From JAXHUH01 sp034211175 (GTDB lineage: Bacteria > Actinomycetota > Acidimicrobiia > Acidimicrobiales > CAIXPF01), in the NCBI GenBank assembly GCA_034211175.1, contig JAXHUH010000169.1:10841-74840 (forward strand): 64,000 nt of DNA, read 5' to 3'. Under the pieces are notes generated by a model. It saw only the letters and a program-made list of their open reading frames with translations. It had not been told where the DNA came from and did no database searches. The translations under genes and the position numbers were made by a program. Positions 23,404 through 32,901 of the stretch are shown here, piece by piece; position 1 is the first letter of the stretch; each line of letters opens with the position of its first letter.

Positions 23404-26208
23404 ATGCGGTTCTCCGTTCTCGGGCCCATCGAGGTCGAAACCGCAGATGGGGAGCGGCGCACGATCGGTAGCGCCAACCAGCGGGCCATCCTCGCCATGC
23501 TCCTGTCCCGACCGGGCACCGTCGTCGCCACGGACGAGCTGATCGATGGCCTGTGGGGCGACGATCCGCCGCCGAGCGCCCTCAAGTCGCTGCGGACCTA
23601 CGTGTCGCGCCTGCGCAAGGTCGTTGGTGACCGCCTCGTCGGGCACGACGACGGCTACTCGCTCGGCTGCACCGGCGACGAGCTCGACGCCCGGACCTTC
23701 GAGGAGGACGTGGGCTCGGGCCGCTACGCCGAGGCCCTGCGGTTGTGGCGAGGGCGGCCCTACGGCGACGCGGCGGACCTGCCGGTGGTTCGCGGCGATG
23801 CCGTCCGACTCGAGAGCCTGATCTCGACGGCCCGTTCGGGCCACCTCGAGGAGCTGCTGGCCCGGGGCCGGCTGGCGGATGCGGTCTCCGGCGCCGAGGC
23901 GGTCGTGGTCGACGATCCGCTCAACGAAGCGGCCTGGGCCACCCTGGTCCGGGCCCTGGCGAGCTCGGGGCGCGTGGCCGATGCACTCCGCGCCTTCCAG
24001 CGCGCGTCGAGCGAGCTCGCCGAGGCCGGGCTGGGCCCGGGGAGCGCGCTCCGCTCGGCCGAAGCCGAGGCGCTCGCCGACCCCGACCCGCCGGCCGTGC
24101 CGATGCACCGGCGTCACGTGCCCCCGAAGCCGCTGACCGGGACGGTCGGTGTCGGCGCCGACATCGACCGCCTGGTCGAGCTCACCGGGACCCGACGTCT
24201 GGTGACGATCGTCGGCCCGGGCGGTGTCGGCAAGACCCGCGTGTCGCTCGAGGTCGGGCGTTCCGCGGCCGGGCGCCACGAGCTCGGGACCCGGGTCGTC
24301 GAGCTGTCCCGGATCAGCGAGCCGAATGCCATCGGCCCGGCGATCCGACGGGCGCTGGACCTGAGCGAGGATGACTCCGGCCTCCTCGACGGCCTCGGCG
24401 CCGTCGATGCGCTCCTCGTGCTCGACAACTGCGAGCACCTCGTCGACGCGGTCGCGGCCGAGGTGCCGGCCCTCCTCGCCGGTGGTGACCAGCTCCACGT
24501 GCTCGCAACGAGCCGCGAACCCCTCGGAATCGCCGGCGAAGTCCGATGGACGCTCGCCCCGCTCTCCACCCGGGGGCCCGACCCGCCGGCGCTGCAACTG
24601 TTCATCGAACGGGCTCGGGACGCAGGAGTCGAGCTCGATGCGGCCGACGATCGGGCCCGAACCGTGGTGGCCCAGCTCGACGGCCTGCCGCTGGCCCTGG
24701 AGATGGCGGCGGCGCGGCTGGCGACCAGGGGTCTCGCCGACCTCGCCGACGAGCTCGAGCGCACCGTCGCGTCACTTCGGGCAGGACGGGGAGCGGCCGA
24801 GCGGCACAGCACGCTCCGGGCGGTGTTGGCCTGGTCCGAGGCGCTGCTGACGCCGGGCGAGCGTTCCGTTCTCGCCGACTTCTCCATGTTCGCCGGCCCG
24901 GTCGACGCAGACGACGTGGCGGCCGCGGTCGAGGCCCCGGACCCCGTCGGCTCGGTGTGCGCCCTCGCCGAGCGATCACTCGTCACCGTCGACACCACCG
25001 CCGCCCGGGCCCGCTATCGATCGCTCGAGACCGTGCGGCAGTTCGGTCGCGAGCGGTTGGTTGCGGAGGGTCGGTTCGATGCGGTCGCACGGCGCCACGC
25101 CGAGTGGTTCACCAACGCGGCGGAGGAGGCGGCCTCCGCCTACGACAGCGCCGACCAGGCCGCCGCCGTCGCCCGCATCGACGACATGTTCGACGAGCTC
25201 CGCGCCGCGCACCTGTGGGCCCGGCTCCACGATCCGACCCTGGCCGTGCGGCTCTCCCACGCGCTCTTCCAGCCGGCGTTCCAGGGGCTGCGCGTCGAGG
25301 TGTTCGACTGGTCCCTCGCGCTGGCCGAGACCGTCCCCGAAGCGCCCGGCGCAGCGGTGCTGGCCGCCGAGATCTCGTATGGCCTGACCCTGGTCGGCCA
25401 GATCGACGCGGCACGGCACTGGGCCGAGCGGGCGATCGACCGGGCGGAGGACCCGCGGCCGGTTCGTGCTGCGTACGGTGCGCTGGCCGACATCGGCCTC
25501 TACACCGGCGACCTGGCCGGGTCCATCGTGGCGGCCAACCGCTACGACCGCCTCGTCGAGGAGGCGGGCACCCGCATCGAGCGCGCCATGGCCAAGGCGA
25601 GCCGGTCCCTGCCCCTGGCCTACCTCGGGCGCCACAGCGAAGCCCTCGCCGTCATCCCGGCCGAGGCCCCTGTCGGTGCGCCGCCCACGGCCCGGGCGTG
25701 GCTCGCCTACAGCCGGGGCGAGGTGATGCCCGACACCGAGGCCGAGGCGGCGCTGCACGAGCTCGACATCGCCGTCGCACTGGCCGAGTCGGTCGACAGC
25801 CGGTTCCTGGCCGGCGTGGCCCAGGTGTCGGCGGCATCGCGCCGGGCCCGGTGCGGCCGGGCCGAGCAGGCGATCGGCCCACTGGCCCGGACCGTCGAGC
25901 GGTTCGCCGCCGGGGGCAACACGAGCCAGCTGCTGACCACGCTTCGGAACCTGCCGACGTTGCTCGCCCGCCTGGGGGAGTGGACCGGCGCCGCCGAGAT
26001 CCTCGGTGGGCTCTCGACCGCGTCGACCAACCCGACGTACGGCGACGAGGCCGTCGGGCTCGCCGCCGCGGAGCGCGCGGCCCGCCAAGCTCTCGGCGAC
26101 GCCGAGCACTCCCGCTCGCATCGCCGTGGCGCCGAGCGGTCTCTGGACCAGACCGCCGCCTACGCCGTCGCCCTGCTCGACGGCCTGGGCTCCGATCGGG
26201 CGGTCTGA
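23404..26208 (+). CDS. SARP/AfsR-type transcriptional regulator with NB-ARC ATPase domain
   Basis: The 934-residue protein starts MRFSVLGPIEVETADGERR, a typical SARP winged-helix DNA-binding domain, followed by the bacterial transcriptional activation domain (to about residue 245). An NB-ARC-like ATPase follows with Walker A GPGGVGKTR near 277 and LLVLDNCEHL near 340, then a TPR-like C-terminal half. ATG 23404 begins 7 nt after a CATACT box, so the message may be leaderless. SARP regulators usually activate neighbouring specialised-metabolite genes; here the divergent methyltransferase operon is the likely target. Confidence 0.95.
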   Translation: MRFSVLGPIEVETADGERRTIGSANQRAILAMLLSRPGTVVATDELIDGLWGDDPPPSALKSLRTYVSRLRKVVGDRLVGHDDGYSLGCTGDELDARTFEEDVGSGRYAEALRLWRGRPYGDAADLPVVRGDAVRLESLISTARSGHLEELLARGRLADAVSGAEAVVVDDPLNEAAWATLVRALASSGRVADALRAFQRASSELAEAGLGPGSALRSAEAEALADPDPPAVPMHRRHVPPKPLTGTVGVGADIDRLVELTGTRRLVTIVGPGGVGKTRVSLEVGRSAAGRHELGTRVVELSRISEPNAIGPAIRRALDLSEDDSGLLDGLGAVDALLVLDNCEHLVDAVAAEVPALLAGGDQLHVLATSREPLGIAGEVRWTLAPLSTRGPDPPALQLFIERARDAGVELDAADDRARTVVAQLDGLPLALEMAAARLATRGLADLADELERTVASLRAGRGAAERHSTLRAVLAWSEALLTPGERSVLADFSMFAGPVDADDVAAAVEAPDPVGSVCALAERSLVTVDTTAARARYRSLETVRQFGRERLVAEGRFDAVARRHAEWFTNAAEEAASAYDSADQAAAVARIDDMFDELRAAHLWARLHDPTLAVRLSHALFQPAFQGLRVEVFDWSLALAETVPEAPGAAVLAAEISYGLTLVGQIDAARHWAERAIDRAEDPRPVRAAYGALADIGLYTGDLAGSIVAANRYDRLVEEAGTRIERAMAKASRSLPLAYLGRHSEALAVIPAEAPVGAPPTARAWLAYSRGEVMPDTEAEAALHELDIAVALAESVDSRFLAGVAQVSAASRRARCGRAEQAIGPLARTVERFAAGGNTSQLLTTLRNLPTLLARLGEWTGAAEILGGLSTASTNPTYGDEAVGLAAAERAARQALGDAEHSRSHRRGAERSLDQTAAYAVALLDGLGSDRAV

Positions 26209-26232
26209 TCCGTTTCACCTCACGGCGAGCGA

Positions 26233-26979
26233 TCACACGTGGCCGCCGAGGTGCTCCTTCGTGGCCGTACCCGAGATGGCCTCGTTGACGGGGAAGAAGA
26301 TCGATCGGCGCAGCCGACGCCGTTCGATCTCGGTCCGGCCGAAGCCGGCCGCGTCGATGAGCTCATCGGTGTGGCGCCCCAACTGGCAGCCCTCGAAGGT
26401 CCATGACCACGGCCTGGACAGGAGTCGTTGGGCCCAACCACGAGGGCTGCCACGGTGCGCGGCGACGTGCTCGACGAAGCGGAACGCACCGCCGGGCCGG
26501 AGCACCCGCAGCACCTCGGCGAGCACGAGGTCCGGCCGCTCCACCGTGCACAGCACCAGCGAGCAGATGACCTCGTCGACCGACTCGTCGGGCAGCGGGA
26601 TGACCTCGGCACGGGCCTCGATCAGCTCGAGATCGATGTCCCGCCCGCGCGCCCGCTCCTCGAGCCTGCGGTGCATGGCCTCGTTGGGCTCGAGTGCCAG
26701 GACCGTGCTGCCGGTCGGGAGGTAGGCGAAGTTGGCGCCGACCCCGGCGCCCAGCTCCAGGATCGTTCCCGGTTCGATCCCGGCGAAGGCCCGCTGCTTG
26801 TGGCCGGAGCTGATCACGTTGATGTACCGATCGAACGCGGTGAAGAACCAGGCGTTGAACCGGCCGCGGGCGCCGTTGTCGAAGGTCGTGGCGGGTGCGT
26901 GGCCGCGACCGCCGTGGGTGATCTCAGGGTCGATGGAGGTCGTGTCACTGCGGCGCGTCGTGCTCGGCGTGGTCGTCAT
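26233..26979 (-). CDS. Class I SAM-dependent methyltransferase (UbiE/Methyltransf_11 type)
   Basis: The 248-residue protein has motif I ILELGAGVGANFAYL, VLALEPNEAM at the end of strand 2, the SLVLCTVERPDLVLAEV stretch and LRPGGAFRFVEH. This resembles methyltransferase-like proteins of the METTL7 type. It is convergent with the SARP gene, 24 nt away. ATG 26979 is used; GTG 26988 is possible. It may belong functionally to the SARP-linked group, but that is inference. Confidence 0.9.
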   Translation of the reverse strand: MTTTPSTTRRSDTTSIDPEITHGGRGHAPATTFDNGARGRFNAWFFTAFDRYINVISSGHKQRAFAGIEPGTILELGAGVGANFAYLPTGSTVLALEPNEAMHRRLEERARGRDIDLELIEARAEVIPLPDESVDEVICSLVLCTVERPDLVLAEVLRVLRPGGAFRFVEHVAAHRGSPRGWAQRLLSRPWSWTFEGCQLGRHTDELIDAAGFGRTEIERRRLRRSIFFPVNEAISGTATKEHLGGHV

Positions 26980-27167
26980 GCGGCGCACGATGACGAACGG
27001 GATCGCAGGACGATGGCGTCACGCTCGCAGGCCGACAGCGCGTCGCCCCGCAGGGGTCGCCCGAGTGCGAGGCCGGCGGGCGGGGGAGCACACGCACCGC
27101 CGCATCCGCCGCCGGTTGCGCCGCCGCTCGGGGCCCTCGGCGATCGCAGCGGGAGCGGGCAGGAACA

Positions 27168-27202
27168 TCCCGAACGACGTCGTCGGGAATGCCGACTAGG
27201 TT
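27168..27202 (+). promoter_or_regulatory. -10 box and inverted repeat before the VOC fusion gene
   Basis: TCCCGA (27168-27173) and TCGGGA (27183-27188) flank an inner palindrome CGACGTCG. TAGGTT (27197-27202) ends 7 nt before ATG 27209, so the transcript is probably leaderless. A -35 box is not evident; an activator bound at the repeat could replace it. Confidence 0.5.
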
Positions 27203-27208
27203 GCCGTC

Positions 27209-28384
27209 ATGCCGGCGATCGATGCGGATTGGCGGGTGGTCGATGGGGTTGCGACGGCGTGGTTCGACGCGTCGTCGCTGGTCGAGGGGGCTGCGCTCGC
27301 AGGGCGCATCGTCGAGCTGTCGGCCGGGCTCGCTGTTGACGTGCGCGCGACCGGGGTACGGGTGCGCGTGGGCTCGGGCGAACACGCCGAGGCCGTGTCG
27401 GTGGTCGCGCGGGATCTCGGGCTGGTCGCGGGCCCCTCCGTGCTGCAGCAGGTGAGCGTCGCGCTCGACGCCGCGGACCCGGCGGCGCTGACGCCGTTCT
27501 GGCAGCCGGTGCTCGGCTACGTGCCCGGGGACGATGGCGGTCTGGTGGATCCGCTGCGGCGCGACCCGGCGATGCGGATCCGGCCGTCGACGGAGCCGCG
27601 GCCGCTCCGGAATCGCATCCACCTCGACGTGGTGCGGCCGGCTGCGGAGATCGAGCGGGCGAACCTGGGCGAGGCGCACGGACCCTACGGGGTCCGTCAC
27701 GCCGATCCCGATGGCAACGAGGTCGACGTGGTGCCGGGCGACCCGCTCGGCGGGACGGGCTCGACTGCGGACTGGCAGGCGGTGTTCGGCGCGATGGCGT
27801 GCTACCGGACGACGTCGCCGACGCACCAGCGGGACCTGGCCGCCGCAGTGGCGGCGCTGGCCGACCGCGCGGGCTTCCCGCTGCTGATCGACCTGCGCCC
27901 CGGGCTCGTGATCGTCGACAGCGGCAAGGACCTGTGGGACCCCGGTGCCCATGGCCTCGAGCTCGACTTCACCGAGCTCGCCGCCGCCGTGCAGGCCGCT
28001 GCCCGCGACCTCGGAGCCGTTGCGGACGCGGGGCTGGCGCGCTTCGTCCAAATCTTCTTCGACGCCGCCGACGTCGCCGCGGTCCGCGCGTTCTGGGTCG
28101 CCGCGCTCGGCTACGTCCACGACCGCCGAGCCGGGCTCACCGACATCGTCGATCCGCAGCGGCTGAACCCGGTGCTCGTGTTCCAGGAGCTCGATGCCAC
28201 GGAGACGGAGCGGCGCCGGCAGCGCAACCGGATCCACCTCGAGCTCGCCGTGCCGTCGGACAACGCGCGGTCACGGCTCGACGCGTGCCTCGCAGCCGAT
28301 GGTCGGCTCCTCGACGAGTCGGAGGATCGCCGGCGGGTGGCCGACCCCGAGGACAACGAGCTGGTGATCGTCGCCGGCCCATGA
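27209..28384 (+). CDS. Tandem fusion: pterin-dehydratase-like and VOC/glyoxalase domains, twice
   Basis: The 391-residue protein appears to be an internal duplication. Residues 1-85 resemble a pterin-4a-carbinolamine dehydratase fold (WRVVDGVATAWFDASSLVE). Residues 85-180 are a glyoxalase/VOC module (PFWQPVLGYVPGDDGG, RNRIHLDVV, HADPDGNEVDVVPG). Residues 190-275 are a second dehydratase-like module, and 280-391 a second VOC module (AFWVAALGYVHDRRAG, RNRIHLELAV, ADPEDNELVIV). The VOC modules keep the paired His/Glu-type metal positions. Substrate unknown. Confidence 0.85.
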   Translation: MPAIDADWRVVDGVATAWFDASSLVEGAALAGRIVELSAGLAVDVRATGVRVRVGSGEHAEAVSVVARDLGLVAGPSVLQQVSVALDAADPAALTPFWQPVLGYVPGDDGGLVDPLRRDPAMRIRPSTEPRPLRNRIHLDVVRPAAEIERANLGEAHGPYGVRHADPDGNEVDVVPGDPLGGTGSTADWQAVFGAMACYRTTSPTHQRDLAAAVAALADRAGFPLLIDLRPGLVIVDSGKDLWDPGAHGLELDFTELAAAVQAAARDLGAVADAGLARFVQIFFDAADVAAVRAFWVAALGYVHDRRAGLTDIVDPQRLNPVLVFQELDATETERRRQRNRIHLELAVPSDNARSRLDACLAADGRLLDESEDRRRVADPEDNELVIVAGP

Positions 28385-28438
28385 GCTCGGCTTGGCCGGA
28401 ACCGGCGGGGCGCACGGTCGCGGTCCGGCCTCGGCCCC

Positions 28439-29056
28439 CTACCCGTTCGCCGCGGCGGCCTCGGCGTCGGCGACCGCGGCGGCGATGCGCTTGGCCCGGG
28501 TCTCCGGCCGGGCGGCGCTGACGATCGACCACAGCGTCAGCTTGCGGGCGCTCGGAGCGAGCTGGTCCCAGTTGGCCCGGGCGACGGGGGACGCGTCGAG
28601 CGCGGCGGCGAGGTCGGCGGGTTCTTCGAGGTCCTCGACCGGGTCGGCGATGGTCCACCATCCGTTCGCCTTCGCGGCGTCGATCGCGGCTCGGCCGGCA
28701 TCGGTCATGAGGCCGCGGTCCTCCATGTCGGCGGCGCGTCGGCGGTTCAGCCGGGACCAGGGGCTCTTGGCCTTCCGCGGCGTGATCAGCTGGAGGGTCC
28801 GGTCGGCGTCGAGGGTCGCGGCCGTCGAGTCGATCCACCCGAAGCAGAGCGACTCCTCGACGACCTCGGGGTACGGGCACCGTGGTCGGCCGGTGCCCGT
28901 GCGCCACGAGCACAACCACACGCCGCGGGCCGACGTGTGGTTGTGCTCGAGCCACGCTCGCCACTGCGCGCGGGTCTCGACGTGGTGGATCGGGAAGTCG
29001 AACCGCCAGGTGGCCGGGTGCTCGGACGCCGACGGTTCGGGGCGCGCAGGGGTCAC
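28439..29056 (-). CDS. YdeI/OmpD-associated family protein
   Basis: The 205-residue protein matches the YdeI family: an N-terminal ETRAQWRAWLEHNHTSARGVWL, SLCFGWIDSTAATLD, RKAKSPWSRLNRRRA and a C-terminal ARPETRAKRIAAAV helix. In other bacteria YdeI-like proteins are linked to stress and antimicrobial peptide tolerance, without a known reaction. It starts with GTG 29056 and lies 12 nt after the epoxide hydrolase gene on the same strand, so they are probably one operon under the WYL regulator region. Confidence 0.9.
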   Translation of the reverse strand: MTPARPEPSASEHPATWRFDFPIHHVETRAQWRAWLEHNHTSARGVWLCSWRTGTGRPRCPYPEVVEESLCFGWIDSTAATLDADRTLQLITPRKAKSPWSRLNRRRAADMEDRGLMTDAGRAAIDAAKANGWWTIADPVEDLEEPADLAAALDASPVARANWDQLAPSARKLTLWSIVSAARPETRAKRIAAAVADAEAAAANG

Positions 29057-29068
29057 GTCACATCCTGC

Positions 29069-30043
29069 CTACGAGGCGTCCTGCTGATCGAGCCACTTCA
29101 GGATCACCTGGTTCGTCTCCTCCCGCCGCTCCTGCTGGATCCAGTGTCCCGAGTCCAGGCTCACCACCTCCACGTCGGGCACGAAGTCGGCGAGGTTCTC
29201 GAGCGGCATGACCATGTCGTGGTCGCCGTAGATCATGAGCGCGGGCTGGCGGATGATCGGGTCGGCGTCGGCCAGCAGGTGCCAGTTGCGGTCCAGGTTC
29301 CGGTACCAGTTGATGCTGGGGGTGAACCCGGTCGTCTCGAAGGCCGACACGAACACGGCCAGCTCGTCCTCGCTCATGACCGGTTCTCCGAGCGGTGCCT
29401 CCGCCCGGGCGAGGTTGATCATCATCATGCCGGGCTCGGGCGGGGCCGGCGGGACGTTCTTGCGGTACAGGTTGTCGAGGAACCGGTGCGTGTGCTCGTC
29501 GAGCACGGCGTCGGCGACGCCCGGCTGGCGGTTGAAGTGGACGAAGTAGAAGTCGCCGCCGAACACCGCCTCCATGAGCTCGATCCACGGCTGCTCGCCG
29601 CGCACCTGGTAGGGGAGACTGAGGGCGACGACCTTGTTCACCCGCTCCGGGTGCAGGAGCGTGAGCCCCCACACGACGAAGGCACCCCAGTCGTGACCGA
29701 CGAACGTGGCGTCGTCGTACCCGTAGTGATCGAGCAGCGCGACGAGATCGCCCGTGAGGTGCTCGATGTCGTAGTCGGTCACCTCACTCGGGCGGGACGA
29801 GCTCCCGTAGCCCCGCTGGTTGGGGACGATCACGTGGTGCCCCGCCGCCACGAGGGCGGGGATCTGATGGCGCCAGGAGAACGCGTGCTCGGGCCAGCCG
29901 TGGCAGAGCACGATGGGCCTTCCCGCGTGCTCCCGGCCGGCCTCGAACACCTCGAGCTCGATGCCGTTGACCGGGACGATGATCGGGGTGGGGAACTCGG
30001 CGGTGGGGAACTCGGTCGTGGGCAGCTCGGTCGGATCCGACAT
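29069..30043 (-). CDS. Epoxide-hydrolase-like alpha/beta hydrolase
   Basis: The 324-residue protein has HGWPEHAFSWRHQI, the nucleophile elbow GHDWGAFV with Asp (an epoxide hydrolase or dehalogenase feature rather than Ser), IYGDHDMVM and the catalytic His in DSGHWIQQE. ATG 30043 follows GAAGAGGACG. It is divergent from the WYL regulator at 30159 with a perfect GGACAG inverted repeat between them, so that regulator probably controls it. The substrate is not known. Confidence 0.93.
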   Translation of the reverse strand: MSDPTELPTTEFPTAEFPTPIIVPVNGIELEVFEAGREHAGRPIVLCHGWPEHAFSWRHQIPALVAAGHHVIVPNQRGYGSSSRPSEVTDYDIEHLTGDLVALLDHYGYDDATFVGHDWGAFVVWGLTLLHPERVNKVVALSLPYQVRGEQPWIELMEAVFGGDFYFVHFNRQPGVADAVLDEHTHRFLDNLYRKNVPPAPPEPGMMMINLARAEAPLGEPVMSEDELAVFVSAFETTGFTPSINWYRNLDRNWHLLADADPIIRQPALMIYGDHDMVMPLENLADFVPDVEVVSLDSGHWIQQERREETNQVILKWLDQQDAS

Positions 30044-30119
30044 GTGCACGTCCTCTTCGGTTGTCTCGGGTTGCCCGGTGGGGGCGGGCCTGACAGGACC
30101 CGAACCTACGGACCACTGC

Positions 30120-30134
30120 GGACAGGTTCTGTCC
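30120..30134. promoter_or_regulatory. Inverted repeat GGACAG-GTT-CTGTCC between hydrolase and WYL gene
   Basis: A perfect 6-bp inverted repeat with a 3-bp centre lies 24 bp before the WYL gene start and 76 bp before the hydrolase start. A related half, TGACAGGA, occurs at about 30091-30098. It is the likely operator for the adjacent YafY/WYL-type regulator, acting on both divergent genes. Confidence 0.6.
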
Positions 30135-30158
30135 TCGGTGACGTGCGAAGCTCTGAAC

Positions 30159-31124
30159 GTGCGAAACGACCCGACCGGGCGGGCGCTGCAGCTCCTGTCC
30201 CTGCTGCAGACCCATCGGCTGTGGGGCGGCGCCGAGCTGGCCGAGCGCCTGGAGGTCACGGAGCGAACGGTTCGACGCGACGTCGAGCGCCTGCGCGACC
30301 TGGGTTATCCGGTCGAGGCCATGGCGGGCAGCGACGGTGGCTACCGGCTCGCGGCCGGTGCCCACCTGCCGCCGCTCGTGTTCGACGACGACGAGGCGGT
30401 GGCGGTCGCCGTCGGGTTGCGCGCGGCCGCGGGCGCGGCGATCGGTGGCATCGAGGACACGTCGGTGCGGGCACTGGCCAAGATCGAACAGGTGCTTCCC
30501 GATCGTCTTCGGCGCCGGGTCGCGGCGCTCGACGCCAGCGTCGTGTCGCTGCGGCCGGCGCACGGCGACGACGACCTCGTCGACCCCGACACCCTCAGCC
30601 TGCTCGCGGCGGCGTGCCGGGACCACGAGGAGGTCCGCTTCGACTACCGGCGCCCGAACGGCGAGGACAGCCGACGCCTGGTCGAGCCTCACCAGCTGGT
30701 CGCGGCCGGCCGCCGCTGGTACCTCGTCGCGTGGGATGTCCGCCGCGCCGACTGGCGCACGTTCCGCCTCGATCGGCTCGGCGATGCGCGGCTGGCCGGC
30801 CGGCGGTTCGCGCCGCGCGACATCCCCGGCGGCGACGGCGCTGCGTACTTCGCGGCGTCGGTTGCGTCGATACCCCGCGAGGTCGAGACGCTGGTGGCGG
30901 TCGACGCCCCCTACCACCAACTCGCCGATGCATTGGTCCGGGTCGACCACACGGCGGTCGAGACCGGCGGCGATTCGTGCACGATCCGACTGCGCGCCGT
31001 CGAGGCCGAGTCCCTCGTCGCCGCGGTGGTCCGTCTGGCGAGGCGGTGGTCGGTTCGGGTTCTCGAGCCCGGTGCGGTCGCCGACGAGATCGCCGCGCTG
31101 GCCGGACGTCTCGCCCAACGCTGA
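30159..31124 (+). CDS. YafY-type helix-turn-helix regulator with WYL domain
   Basis: The 321-residue protein has an N-terminal DeoR-like helix-turn-helix (RALQLLSLLQTHRLWGGAEL, then LEVTERTVRRDVERLRDLG), and a WYL domain with GRRWYLVAWD and the following DWRTFRLDRL, which bind nucleic acid or small ligands in characterised members. A C-terminal WCX-type region follows. GTG 30159 is placed by homology to relatives that begin shortly before the helix-turn-helix. It is divergent from the epoxide hydrolase gene, its probable target. Confidence 0.93.
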   Translation: MRNDPTGRALQLLSLLQTHRLWGGAELAERLEVTERTVRRDVERLRDLGYPVEAMAGSDGGYRLAAGAHLPPLVFDDDEAVAVAVGLRAAAGAAIGGIEDTSVRALAKIEQVLPDRLRRRVAALDASVVSLRPAHGDDDLVDPDTLSLLAAACRDHEEVRFDYRRPNGEDSRRLVEPHQLVAAGRRWYLVAWDVRRADWRTFRLDRLGDARLAGRRFAPRDIPGGDGAAYFAASVASIPREVETLVAVDAPYHQLADALVRVDHTAVETGGDSCTIRLRAVEAESLVAAVVRLARRWSVRVLEPGAVADEIAALAGRLAQR

Positions 31125-31194
31125 CCCGGTCGGCGGGCCGTGTCGCTCCGAGCGGTGGCTCGCACGCTCGACCGGCCGACTCCAGCGGGTGTGG

Positions 31195-32637
31195 TCAGCC
31201 CTCTCGGCGGCCGTTGCGGCTGCGGCGTCGGTACGGGCGGAGCTTTCGCACGGCGGCGCTGTAGCTCGGCGGGTTCGGCGTCGAGAAGCTCCACCGCGGG
31301 TCGGTCAGCATGCGGGCCGCGATGAGTCCGACGGCCATGCCGATCGCGATCGTGATCGCGGCCATGCCCGAGTCGACGGCGTCGAGGATCTCGCCGTCGT
31401 CGAACGCGACGAGGGCCCGGAACGCGGCGACGCCGGGAACCATGATCACGACGGTCGGCACCGACAGGATGATGCGGGGCAGGCCGCCGTACCGTTCGGC
31501 CACGAAGGCGAGCAGGCCGATCAGCAGCGTCCCGATCGCCGCGGCGTTCGACGCGGCCATGGCGTGGTGGTCGATCAGGAGGATCCGGATCGGGTTGGCG
31601 AGCATGCCCATCAGCCCGGCCACGACCGCGACCCGTTGCGGCGAGTTGAACACCATCGCGAAGCCGAACACGCCGACGAAGCTGGCGACGGCCTGCAACG
31701 CGAGCAGGACCGTGGCGTCGAGCTCGACCAGCGCTGCGGCCTGTGCGTCGACCGGGATGATCGAGGTCGTGAACCACAGTCCGAGCCCGGCGGCGAACGT
31801 CAACATCGCCGCGTACACCATCCGGGTGATGCCCGACAGGAGGTCGAGCCGGGCCAGGTCCAACGCCGCGGTCATGAGCGGGAACCCGGGGACGAGGAAC
31901 AGGATCGACGAGACCAGCCCGGTGCCGCTGGCGGCCGGTGAGGTCGACGTGAGCTCGCCGAGCGCGCCGCTGGCGGCGAGGTAGCCGCCGCAGGCGACGA
32001 CCGATGCGAGGAACGCGAGCGCGATCTGGTTGAGGTGCCGGTGGTGCAGTGCCCGGCGCAGCGTCTGGCCGAGCGCCGCCGCGGCGAACACGGCGCCGAG
32101 CTCGGCGGGGCGGACGTTGTTGAGGAAGGCGAACGCGGCACAGGCGATCCCGGCCCCGACCGGTGCTGCCCACGCGGGCCACTGCTTGGGGCGACGCAGC
32201 ACCTCGTCGAGGCCGTCGTTGACCTCCTGGACGGTCATGTGGGCCGGAAGCCCGGCCGCCCAGCGTTGCAGCGCGGCGATCTGGTCGGCGTTCACCCCGG
32301 GGTTCGGGATCGCCGTCAGCTGGGTGCGGATGATGCTCCGCTGGCGGACGGTGACCGCGAGGTCGGTCAGCGAGATCCGAGTGTGGACCTCGTCGATGTC
32401 GAGCGCGTGCGCGACCTGGCTGATCGTCTCGTCGACGCGTCGGCAACCGGTGCCGGACGCGAGCATCGCCGCGCCGACGCGCACGATCGCGTCGCACCGG
32501 TTGATCAGGTGGCGGGGCTCGAGGTCGTCCTCCCACGCGTGGTCGTGGGTGTCGCGTCCCGCCCGGCCGTTGCCGGGCGCGGGCTCCGGCGGGCCCGGTT
32601 GGTGTGGCTCGGACGCGTGTCGGGATGTGTCACCCAT
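31195..32637 (-). CDS. ThrE-like threonine/serine exporter family membrane protein
   Basis: The 480-residue protein has a hydrophilic N-terminal domain (RCDAIVRVGAAMLASGTGCR, then VDETISQVAHALDI) typical of the DUF1212/ThrE family, which in characterised members carries catalytic-like residues, and a C-terminal half with about ten transmembrane segments and the conserved FLVPGFPLMTAALDL. Single-chain fusion of the ThrP-like and ThrE-like halves is usual in actinobacteria. ATG 32637 is used; the open frame upstream is not family-like. Export of threonine or related solutes is the family role. Confidence 0.9.
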   Translation of the reverse strand: MGDTSRHASEPHQPGPPEPAPGNGRAGRDTHDHAWEDDLEPRHLINRCDAIVRVGAAMLASGTGCRRVDETISQVAHALDIDEVHTRISLTDLAVTVRQRSIIRTQLTAIPNPGVNADQIAALQRWAAGLPAHMTVQEVNDGLDEVLRRPKQWPAWAAPVGAGIACAAFAFLNNVRPAELGAVFAAAALGQTLRRALHHRHLNQIALAFLASVVACGGYLAASGALGELTSTSPAASGTGLVSSILFLVPGFPLMTAALDLARLDLLSGITRMVYAAMLTFAAGLGLWFTTSIIPVDAQAAALVELDATVLLALQAVASFVGVFGFAMVFNSPQRVAVVAGLMGMLANPIRILLIDHHAMAASNAAAIGTLLIGLLAFVAERYGGLPRIILSVPTVVIMVPGVAAFRALVAFDDGEILDAVDSGMAAITIAIGMAVGLIAARMLTDPRWSFSTPNPPSYSAAVRKLRPYRRRSRNGRREG

Positions 32638-32901
32638 CGTGTGCTCGCCTGGCCGGGTCGATGCCCGGTCCGATGCGGCGGCTGACGTCGTCGCGGAGGC
32701 TTCGTCGGGTCTCGACGTCGAAGTGGTCCACGGAGCTTCGACGGTACCGGTCGCCGGCGCAGCACACGACGCCCTGCGTGCGTGACGTACTGCACGTCGG
32801 CGTTGGTCGCCGTTTCGTAGACCCGACCGGGGCCATAACGTTCGTGCGGTGAGCGCGGGAACGAGCGAGGCGTACGACGTCGCGATGGCTGGCGGGCGGC
32901 G

